Made by a program: the position numbers and the translations under genes. From positions 1-30,620 of the forward strand of contig JAGTUW010000114.1 in NCBI GenBank assembly GCA_018224345.1: DNA of 30,620 nt. Reading direction: 5' to 3'. Shown here piece by piece: positions 16,677-24,029 of this stretch (positions within the stretch are counted from its first letter, which is position 1; each line of letters opens with the position of its first letter). The DNA comes from Bacteroidota bacterium. GTDB lineage: Bacteria > Bacteroidota > Ignavibacteria > SZUA-365. The notes beneath the pieces were generated by a model. It was not told where the DNA came from. It worked only from the letters and a program-made list of their open reading frames with translations, and made no database searches.

Positions 16677-16741
16677 GCCCGTGTTCCCCGTAAGCCCGAC
16701 GAAGCGAAGGAGGGTGGGATATTTTTTGCGGGGATACGGGC
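16677..16741. other. Long inverted repeat upstream of plsY
   Basis: Arms at 16677-16690 (GCCCGTGTTCCCCG) and 16729-16741 (CGGGGATACGGGC) pair with one wobble and one bulge across a 38-nt loop. The right arm covers the -12 to +1 part of the sigma-54-like site at 16715-16729. It could be an operator or a leader structure; no function is proven. Confidence 0.4.
16715..16729 (+). promoter_or_regulatory. Weak sigma-54-like (-24/-12) site ahead of plsY
   Basis: TGG at 16715-16717 and TTGC at 16726-16729 put the invariant GG and GC exactly 10 bases apart, as in sigma-54 promoters. The -24 half is weak (TGGGAT rather than TGGCAC). The predicted start is near 16741, 118 nt before plsY, in the operon that encodes a sigma-54 activator. 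Confidence 0.3.
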
Positions 16742-16794
16742 AGGGTGTTGTCAGTCTACGACCGCACCGACAAACGCACGGACACGCAATGCCG

Positions 16795-16823
16795 TTGACT
16801 TTGTCCGTTAAATGGAATAAGTT
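16795..16823 (+). promoter_or_regulatory. Candidate sigma-70-type promoter of plsY
   Basis: -35 TTGACT (16795-16800, 5 of 6 if position 6 is ignored) and a weak -10 TAAGTT (16818-16823) are separated by 17 bp. The predicted start is about 30 nt before ATG 16859, which has an AAAGG SD. Confidence 0.4.
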
Positions 16824-16858
16824 ACATAGTTGTCTGATTGACAGTTCAAAAGGTTTCC

Positions 16859-17560
16859 ATGTATCTCCTCAGTCTCATCATCATCCTCAGCTACATTGTC
16901 GGCTCGATTCCGACGGGGTTACTGGTGGGCCGTTGGCTTGGCGGTACAGATATTCGCCGGCACGGCAGCGGCAACATCGGCAGTACGAATGTCATGCGGA
17001 CATTGGGATGGAAACTGGGTTTGCTGGTACAGGCCGGAGACATTGCAAAAGGCTTGTTCGCCGTGCTGGTCATTGCGCGTCTCCATTATGGTGACTTTCC
17101 TTTCAACAACCGCACACCATTCGATGACATCACCGTCGTACAGATTATCGCGGGGATCGCGGCTGTTTCCGGACACATTTTCTCCGTCTTCCTGAATTTC
17201 AGGGGAGGAAAGGGCATCAATACCGCTGCAGGCATGCTGGTCGGCATCGCCCCGATCGACATATCCATCGCGTTGATCGTGTTCCTCCTGGTGTTGGTTT
17301 CCACCGGCTATGTCTCGCTCGGCTCGCTCAGTGCGGCCACGGCATTCCCGACCACGCTGTTCATTCGATTCAACGTTTTTCACGTCGATATCCCAAGTTA
17401 TCATACGCTTATTATTTTCAGCATTGCAACCTCCCTGCTGCTCTTTTACGCACATCGTTCGAATATCAAGCGGCTTCTCAACGGCTCTGAAAGCCGCTTC
17501 AATCGCCTCAAGGTACTCGGCCGCAAGGCCGGGAGTTCGATGCGCATGTTCTTTTTCTGA
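16859..17560 (+). CDS. plsY: Acyl-phosphate--glycerol-3-phosphate acyltransferase
   Basis: A 233-residue inner-membrane enzyme that transfers an acyl group from acyl-phosphate to sn-glycerol 3-phosphate, the first step of phospholipid synthesis. PlsY motifs in order: GSIPTGLLVGR (about 15-25), GSGNIGSTNVMRTLG (about 36-50) and NFRGGKGI (about 114-121). There are about five TM helices. ATG 16859 with AAAGG seven bases upstream is preferred to an upstream TTG at 16838. It leads an apparent operon with gpsA, which supplies its glycerol-3-phosphate substrate, and the large sigma-54 regulator. It ends in a basic tail (RLKVLGRKAGSS). Confidence 0.96.
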   Translation: MYLLSLIIILSYIVGSIPTGLLVGRWLGGTDIRRHGSGNIGSTNVMRTLGWKLGLLVQAGDIAKGLFAVLVIARLHYGDFPFNNRTPFDDITVVQIIAGIAAVSGHIFSVFLNFRGGKGINTAAGMLVGIAPIDISIALIVFLLVLVSTGYVSLGSLSAATAFPTTLFIRFNVFHVDIPSYHTLIIFSIATSLLLFYAHRSNIKRLLNGSESRFNRLKVLGRKAGSSMRMFFF

Positions 17561-17585
17561 GAGCTGCAGCGGTTGACCCCTGTCG

Positions 17586-17608
17586 TGCGGATCCCGGCGG
17601 GGTCCGCA
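17586..17608 (+). terminator. Hairpin between plsY and gpsA (possible attenuator)
   Basis: TGCGGATCCC (17586-17595), loop GGC, GGGGTCCGCA (17599-17608): a 10-bp stem with one G-U pair, followed by TGTTTCGTATT rather than a clean U tract. It could reduce read-through or stabilise the mRNA end, which would set plsY apart from gpsA and the regulator. Confidence 0.35.
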
Positions 17609-17636
17609 TGTTTCGTATTGTCCTCAAGGGTATGCT

Positions 17637-18641
17637 ATGAACATCGGTATTCTCGGCGCCGGCAGTTGGGGAACCACGCTGGCCGAACACCTTCATCAAC
17701 TCAACCATTCGGTGACACTCTGGTCATGGTCGAAGCGCGATGTGGAAAACATGCGTATCACCGGACGCAACACTGTGTACATGCCGGAGATCGCCATACC
17801 GGAAAAAATGGTCGTCACCGGCGACATCGGGGAAGCGACAGCGGGGATGGACATGCTGGTCATCGCCACTCCCTCACAATTCGTTCGCAGCGTTCTGACG
17901 CGCATCCCGACCGGACAGCTCAACTCTCCGTATATCGTCAACGTGGCGAAGGGCATCGAGAAGGATTCGCTCCTGCGCATGTCGGAAGTCGTTCGTGACA
18001 CACTCCCGCAGCTGCCTGCTGCACGATACGCAGTGCTTTCCGGCCCAAGCCATGCCGAGGAAGTCTGCAAACGGCGGCCGACCACCGTCGTCGCCGCCTC
18101 CTCGGACACCGAGACCATTTCCATTGTGATCGACACCTTCATGAGCGGAAGTTTTCGCGTGTACGCCAGCAACGATGTCACGGGCGTCGAACTCGGCGGT
18201 GCATTGAAAAACATCATCGCCATCGGTGCAGGTATCTGCGACGGATCCCGCTTCGGTGACAACGCAAAAGCGGCACTGATCACACGAGGTCTTGCCGAAA
18301 TCCGCCGTCTCGGTGTGGAACTCGGCGCTGATCCTCACACGTTTGCAGGTCTCTCGGGACTTGGCGATCTTATTGTCACCACCATGAGCCAGCTCAGCAG
18401 AAACCGCTTTGTTGGCCAGGAAATCGGTAAAGGCCGCCCCGTCAAGGAAGTCCTCGACAGCATGTCCATGGTGGCCGAAGGTGTCGACACCGCCCGTGCC
18501 GCATACGAGCTTTCGCGCAAACACGATGTGGAGATGCCCATTATCAGGCAGATGTACGAAATTCTGTTCAATGAAAAGGACCCTGTGCAGGCGACGCAGG
18601 ACCTGATGACGAGAGAAGCGAAAAACGAACTCTGGTCGTAA
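17637..18641 (+). CDS. gpsA: Glycerol-3-phosphate dehydrogenase [NAD(P)+]
   Basis: A 334-residue cytoplasmic enzyme that reduces dihydroxyacetone phosphate to sn-glycerol 3-phosphate, the backbone used by PlsY and PgsA. The Rossmann motif GAGSWGTTLA is at 7-16. Substrate lysine K105 is in VAKGIEKD, SGPSHAEEV is at 135-143, and catalytic K191 is in LGGALKNIIAIGAG. The length is normal for the family. AAGGG lies six bases before the ATG. The TAA stop shares its last A with the ATG of the regulator gene, so translation of the two is tightly coupled. Confidence 0.97.
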   Translation: MNIGILGAGSWGTTLAEHLHQLNHSVTLWSWSKRDVENMRITGRNTVYMPEIAIPEKMVVTGDIGEATAGMDMLVIATPSQFVRSVLTRIPTGQLNSPYIVNVAKGIEKDSLLRMSEVVRDTLPQLPAARYAVLSGPSHAEEVCKRRPTTVVAASSDTETISIVIDTFMSGSFRVYASNDVTGVELGGALKNIIAIGAGICDGSRFGDNAKAALITRGLAEIRRLGVELGADPHTFAGLSGLGDLIVTTMSQLSRNRFVGQEIGKGRPVKEVLDSMSMVAEGVDTARAAYELSRKHDVEMPIIRQMYEILFNEKDPVQATQDLMTREAKNELWS

Positions 18642-21600
18642 TGACAACATCCATTCCCGACGTACCGACAATCCCGGGCTGTACGCTCGAGGCCGTCGCC
18701 GGAAGCGGCGGATGGGGAACCGTGTACCGCGGACGCTGTGGTACCGATGCCCGCGTGGTTGCTGTGAAAGTACTTCGCGATGCCGATACGGCCCGGCGCT
18801 TCCGCCTGCAGACTGAGTTCCGCCTCCTCAGCGGACTCGAACATCCGGCTCTGGTACGGATGCATGACTTCGGATATCTCGAGAATGGATATCCGTTCTT
18901 CATCATGGACTGGGTCGAAGGAGATATCCTTTCTCCGGACTCGATCCGGGACGCTTCCGGGCACATCGATGCCGGGCGCTTCGCCGCACTGGTGTACGAT
19001 CTGACTGCCGTCCTGGCCTATATACATTCCCGGAAAATCATGCACGGCGACCTCAAACCGGCCAACATCATGGTGACCGCCGACGGACCGCGTCTGATGG
19101 ATTTCGGACTGAGTTTCGTGCATGATACAAAGCACGCGGGAGACATCGCCAATGAAGGACTGAGCGGAACGCTCGAGTATCTGGCACCGGAACTGATACA
19201 CGGAGAGGCGCCCTCACCGGCCACCGATCTCTATGCGCTGGGCTGTGTGCTCTTTGAACTTGCCGAGGGCACACCACCCTATGTCAATGAAAACGCAGTG
19301 GAACTGCTGCGAAGCCATTTGCACGACCCTGTTCCGCTACCTCCCGAGGGACTGCCCCCTGTCTGCACCGCATGGATCACCACGCTGCTGCAGAAACAGC
19401 CGCAGTTACGCTATCGCGATGCCCTGCAGTTACACAATGCCGCGGCGGCCTTTCTCGACCGGCCTCCGGCATTGCAGGTGGATTCCGCGCAGGGCGCCAT
19501 GCGTCTGCTCAGCATTCCCCGGACACAGGAAGACGCCCGCACTCAACAGGCATGGGAACAATCACGTGCAGAGTCACGCATGCTCCTTGTCGAAGGTCCC
19601 ACCGGCATAGGAAAAACCCGTTTCCTCCGCGATCACGCAACGGAAATTCAATTCACCGGCGCCCGAGTCCTCCACGCGGAGTTCCGTCAGGGAGAAGCAT
19701 CATTCGCACCTTTCCTGAGGCTGTTCGAGAACGAAACTCCCGGGCATCCGGAAGCCGACACATTGCGCGCCCGTATCGCGACATGGTTCCCCGATGGTCT
19801 CCCCGGTGTCGAAGCCGCATCGCGCGACGGACTGCAAGCCGACAGCCTCAAACTCCGGACTCTGCATGCAGCGGCGGAATTACTGTGCCGGTACCTTGAT
19901 CCCGACATGCTCGTCGTTGACAACATGCATGACGCCGACGACTTCAGCCGGGAATTTCTCCATTACCTGCTCGCATGGATTGAAGCCAACAATCACGCCG
20001 GATTGTTCATCCTCGCCTCCCGTGATCCCGCATCCGATACCGCCGCCGGTGAGGTGGACCCCCAGGCACAGTCGCCGCGACAGGAAACCATGCGTCTGCC
20101 GGCACTGACGAAGGATGAAATCAGCCAGGCTCTGCACGACCTTCTCGGAGACATTTCTCCCTCCTTCGTCGACATTGTCACCCGGCAGAGCAAGGGTGTT
20201 CCTGGCCGGATAGAAGAATTACTGACCTTTGCGCTGCTCGAACGCATTCTCGAAGCGACTGATCACGGATGGCTGCTGCATGAGCAGGACAATCTTGGCA
20301 GCCTCTTCCCCGCCTCGCTCACACAATATTATGCGCATGCAGTGCGGCGGCTCGATGACGGGACCCTCTTCGTGCTGGAAGCACTCAGCCTCACCCCCGC
20401 CCCGGCCAGCATCGACGCACTCGTCAGCGTCACCGGTCTGGATGCAATCGTGCTGCGCGGCATGCTCGGAGAACTGCTGCACTTCGAATTAATCGAAGGC
20501 CGCTTCGATGCTCTCCTGCTCGCCCATGGCGCCGTACGCGAAGCGCTCGATACGGTCAACGCGGAAATCGACCCGAGCACGCAGAACAGCGCAGCGAACG
20601 ATACTTCTGAATCCCGATCAGAAATCTCTTCATTGCACCAGGCCTGGTATCACTGGTATCAAAAATCTCCTCCAAAGTATGACGCCGAGGCGGTGCTCGC
20701 CCACCATGCCATGCACAGTGGCGATTCCACACGCGCCTTGCCCCATCTGCTGGAGGCGGCGCGGTATCGCGAACAACGCTTCGACTATGCCGGGGCACGA
20801 CGCGTGCTTCGCGACGCCCTGCCGTTGCTGGATGCTGCGGACACGGATCAGCGTTTCGCCGTACTCGACAGTTTGAGCCGCCTGAGCAACATCCTCGGTT
20901 ACCGTGAGGAGGAAGAAGACTTTCTCGAAGAAATGCTCCTGCTCGCAGCACAGTCGAATTCCAGAGCGCGGCTCGGAAAAGTATATAAGAATCAGACCGA
21001 GTATTACCTCTCCGGTGCAGAATTTGATCGTGCCCGGCGCAGTGCGGAAAAGGCCTTGAGCTATTTTGTCGATGTGCCGGATTCGCTCGGGCAGGCATGG
21101 TGTCATCAGAAAATCGGTTTCGCGGAATATCGTACCCGCCCAGGAGAAAACGTACTCACCCACTACGGGAAAGCCCGCTCGCTTTTCGGCGGCGCCGAAG
21201 CTGTCAGTGAAGAAGGCAACATTCTCATCGATATCGGCCTTGTCTATTATTCGATTCTGGAGAATCCGGAAAAGGCACTTGCCTGCTTCGGGGAAGCGCG
21301 CGCGATGTTCGAAGACGCGCAGGACAAACGGGGGCTCACACGCGCATATGGGAATATGGGTGCGCAGTATTATGCGCTCGGACGTTATACAGAGGCATTG
21401 GAATTTCACGGCAAGGCCAACGAACTGGCGGTTGCAACCGGTGACCGTCGTCTGCTCGCCACGAGCTGCGGTGCACTCGGACAATGTGAAATCGCACTCT
21501 GCCGCTACTCATCCGCATTGCTGCATCTGGAGGAGGAACTGCGCATCAGCCGGGAAATCCGCGACAGATATCTGCAGGAAATGTGCCTGGAAAATCTCGG

Positions 21601-23809
21601 CGAACTGTATATGACCCTGGGCACGTTCGATAAGGCCATCGAATCCTATACCGAGGCACAGACACTGGCCGGGGATAGCGGCAACGTCGCGGGGATGGCT
21701 GCGGGACATATAGACATCGCCGGCTGTCTGATCGAAAAACGTGATTTCGACGGCGCCCGGAAACTGCTGAAAAAAGCCGCCACCCTGCTCGAAGAGGCTC
21801 AGGACGTCAACATCAGCGCGATGTATCATTACCGCCTTGGCTACCTGCTGTTGATGCAGGGAAATGAAGATGCGTTCGATCAGGCCCTCGACGAGTTCGA
21901 CCGTCTCGGTGATATCGCCGACCGGCAGGGTTTCGATTCGTTTCGTATCCTTGCCCGCTCCTATTCCGCCATCGTGCAATTGCGCCTTGGCCGTGCAGCG
22001 GTCGCCCTCGATCTCTCAACCGAGGCCGTGCAGCTCCTCGATGAAATCGGCCCGCTCTACGGCGGCGCGCATGATATTCTGTACCATCACGCACTGATCC
22101 TTCGCGCAAACCGCGATACAGCCGGGGCCAACGACGCTATCACGCATGCGCATGAAGCATTGATGCGAAACACCGAAAGCATCGCCGACGCGCAACTCTA
22201 TCGGAGCTATCTCGAACAGGTGCGCGTCAATGCGGAAATCGTTCGTGAATTCGCGCGCACACATCGAAACGAATCACCACTTGCACTGACCGCCGTGCGT
22301 GAACAGAACCTCCGCACGCTTTACAGTGTAGCCGGGAAAATCAACTCCGTGCTGGACCTCAATCAACTGCTCGATACGATTATGGACAGCGCACTCGAAA
22401 CCATGAACGGGGAGCGCGGCATGATCTTTCTTATCGAACATGATCAGCTCGTCCTCAAGGTTTCACGCAATGTGGAGAAGGAAACTATTCGCGATGCGAC
22501 CGAGATCAGTCTCAGCATTCTGCGCGATGTACTGCATGCCGAGCGCCCCATCATTATATCCGATACTTCGCAGAACGAGGATTTCAGCAAGCGGGATTCT
22601 GTCATCAATTTCAATATCCATTCGCTGATCTGCGTCCCGATGATCTCACGAAACGGCCTCATCGGAACGGTGTACGTCGACAGCCGCTCGGATGCGGTGT
22701 CAGCAATGTCCTTTTCCGAAATCGATGCCGAGTTTCTCATAGCCTTTGCCAATCTTGCGACAATGGCAATAGAGAATGCACGCATGCATGAGGAACTGAA
22801 GAAAGAAAATCTTTACCTGCGGCGTGAGGTCGAACAGCGCTTCGGTTTCGAAAACATCATTGGCGTCAGTAAACCGATGGAGAAACTGTTCGCCGAAACG
22901 CAGGCAGCCATTCAGAGTGAGGGGAGCGTACTTATCTACGGAGAAAGCGGAACAGGCAAGGAACTCATCGCCAAGGCCATCCATTACAACGGACCGCGGC
23001 ATGAACACCGCTTCGTCGCCGTCGATTGCGGCGCTCTCCCCGATTCACTGCTTGAAAGCGAACTGTTCGGATACAAGCGCGGTGCGTTCACCGGCGCTGT
23101 CACCGACAAACCCGGACTCTTCGAAGAGGCACACAACGGAACGCTCTTCCTCGACGAGATTTCCAATACGTCCCTTGCATTTCAGGCGAAGTTGTTGCGT
23201 GTTCTGCAGGAAGGAGAATTCCGCCGCGTCGGGGATCCGAAAATCCGCATGGCCAACGTACGTGTCATTTGCGCGACCAACACGAATCTGCGCGAAGAGA
23301 TCGAAACCGGCCGTTTCAGACAGGATCTCTTCTACCGCCTCAACGTGATTCCGATTACCGTGCCGCCACTGCGTGATCGTATCAGTGATATTCCTCTGCT
23401 CGTCGAGCATTTCATCAGCAAGTTCAACATCCGTAATCCGTCTCCCGTCCGCGGTGTCTCCTCCGATCTTGTCGAATTTCTTCAGAAGCTGTCGTGGAAC
23501 GGCAATGTCCGCGAGCTCGAGAATCTCGTCAATCGCCTCATCGCGCAGGCACAGGACGAGGTGCTGACAACACGGCTCCTTCCATCAGATTACCTCGATG
23601 CAGCAAACCACGTGACGGAAAGCGACCGCGGCGATTTCGAAGTCTCACTCAAGGCCCCGCGCCGTCTCGGTTCGATGCGGGATATGGAAAAAGAACATAT
23701 TTCCTTCGTTCTCAAGCACACCGAGGGGAATAAAACGGAAGCAGCAAAAATACTGGGGCTGAAACGAACCACACTCGTCGAACGAATGAAAAAACTCGGC
23801 ATGATGTAG
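18641..23809 (+). CDS. Ser/Thr kinase-STAND ATPase-TPR-GAF-sigma-54 activator fusion
   Basis: A 1722-residue cytoplasmic regulator. (1) Protein kinase, about 14-275: Gly loop GSGGWGTVY (21-29), K43, E59, H135-G-D137-LKPAN142, DFG 154-156, APE 182-184; the usual HRD arginine is G136, so it is a non-RD kinase with its catalytic residues present. (2) STAND/AAA-type ATPase, about 295-640: Walker A GPTGIGKT (319-326), Walker B-like LVVDN (about 424-428). (3) TPR repeats, about 670-1210. (4) GAF domain, about 1227-1385, then a short coiled coil. (5) Sigma-54 AAA+ domain, 1401-1640: Walker A GESGTGKE (1434-1441), intact GAFTGA (1481-1486), GTLFLDE (1500-1506), WNGNVRELEN from 1619. (6) Fis-type HTH, about 1682-1722. 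It should activate RpoN polymerase at -24/-12 promoters. The signal and the kinase target are unknown. It shares one base with the gpsA stop. Confidence 0.93.
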   Translation: MTTSIPDVPTIPGCTLEAVAGSGGWGTVYRGRCGTDARVVAVKVLRDADTARRFRLQTEFRLLSGLEHPALVRMHDFGYLENGYPFFIMDWVEGDILSPDSIRDASGHIDAGRFAALVYDLTAVLAYIHSRKIMHGDLKPANIMVTADGPRLMDFGLSFVHDTKHAGDIANEGLSGTLEYLAPELIHGEAPSPATDLYALGCVLFELAEGTPPYVNENAVELLRSHLHDPVPLPPEGLPPVCTAWITTLLQKQPQLRYRDALQLHNAAAAFLDRPPALQVDSAQGAMRLLSIPRTQEDARTQQAWEQSRAESRMLLVEGPTGIGKTRFLRDHATEIQFTGARVLHAEFRQGEASFAPFLRLFENETPGHPEADTLRARIATWFPDGLPGVEAASRDGLQADSLKLRTLHAAAELLCRYLDPDMLVVDNMHDADDFSREFLHYLLAWIEANNHAGLFILASRDPASDTAAGEVDPQAQSPRQETMRLPALTKDEISQALHDLLGDISPSFVDIVTRQSKGVPGRIEELLTFALLERILEATDHGWLLHEQDNLGSLFPASLTQYYAHAVRRLDDGTLFVLEALSLTPAPASIDALVSVTGLDAIVLRGMLGELLHFELIEGRFDALLLAHGAVREALDTVNAEIDPSTQNSAANDTSESRSEISSLHQAWYHWYQKSPPKYDAEAVLAHHAMHSGDSTRALPHLLEAARYREQRFDYAGARRVLRDALPLLDAADTDQRFAVLDSLSRLSNILGYREEEEDFLEEMLLLAAQSNSRARLGKVYKNQTEYYLSGAEFDRARRSAEKALSYFVDVPDSLGQAWCHQKIGFAEYRTRPGENVLTHYGKARSLFGGAEAVSEEGNILIDIGLVYYSILENPEKALACFGEARAMFEDAQDKRGLTRAYGNMGAQYYALGRYTEALEFHGKANELAVATGDRRLLATSCGALGQCEIALCRYSSALLHLEEELRISREIRDRYLQEMCLENLGELYMTLGTFDKAIESYTEAQTLAGDSGNVAGMAAGHIDIAGCLIEKRDFDGARKLLKKAATLLEEAQDVNISAMYHYRLGYLLLMQGNEDAFDQALDEFDRLGDIADRQGFDSFRILARSYSAIVQLRLGRAAVALDLSTEAVQLLDEIGPLYGGAHDILYHHALILRANRDTAGANDAITHAHEALMRNTESIADAQLYRSYLEQVRVNAEIVREFARTHRNESPLALTAVREQNLRTLYSVAGKINSVLDLNQLLDTIMDSALETMNGERGMIFLIEHDQLVLKVSRNVEKETIRDATEISLSILRDVLHAERPIIISDTSQNEDFSKRDSVINFNIHSLICVPMISRNGLIGTVYVDSRSDAVSAMSFSEIDAEFLIAFANLATMAIENARMHEELKKENLYLRREVEQRFGFENIIGVSKPMEKLFAETQAAIQSEGSVLIYGESGTGKELIAKAIHYNGPRHEHRFVAVDCGALPDSLLESELFGYKRGAFTGAVTDKPGLFEEAHNGTLFLDEISNTSLAFQAKLLRVLQEGEFRRVGDPKIRMANVRVICATNTNLREEIETGRFRQDLFYRLNVIPITVPPLRDRISDIPLLVEHFISKFNIRNPSPVRGVSSDLVEFLQKLSWNGNVRELENLVNRLIAQAQDEVLTTRLLPSDYLDAANHVTESDRGDFEVSLKAPRRLGSMRDMEKEHISFVLKHTEGNKTEAAKILGLKRTTLVERMKKLGMM

Positions 23810-23904
23810 GATGCCAATATACTGACAGAAGAGATATTCTGACGTCAACAAATCGCCGGTTTTGCAAGAATGGCTCATTACAACGCTGAATGATACGTGT
23901 CGTT

Positions 23905-23920
23905 TGGCATGATTATCGCA
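23905..23920 (+). promoter_or_regulatory. Sigma-54 (-24/-12) promoter candidate for the T9SS protein
   Basis: TGGCATG (23905-23911), four bases, then TCGCA (23916-23920): GG and GC are exactly 10 bases apart, and only the -12 half departs from TTGCA by one base. It lies 96 bp after the sigma-54 activator gene and about 100 nt before the next gene's start. An overlapping AT-rich TATATT/TATTAT could instead be a sigma-70 -10, but no good -35 is at the right distance. Confidence 0.55.
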
Positions 23921-24029
23921 TATATTATAGGTGAGTATTTAATGAAACATTAATGCAAATGTACTGCGATGACATTGCATTCGTCGTTTCAAACGCGTAA
24001 TTTCACTGAGGTACAATTAGACGGTTATT

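Noticed and set aside
20630..21484. 284-codon minus-strand frame
   Set aside because: Antisense to the TPR region of the regulator; composition follows the sense strand.
23921..23935. Sigma-70 -10 (TATATT/TATTAT) before the T9SS gene
   Set aside because: No good -35 lies 16-18 bp upstream. The sigma-54 site fits better, though the alternative is not excluded.
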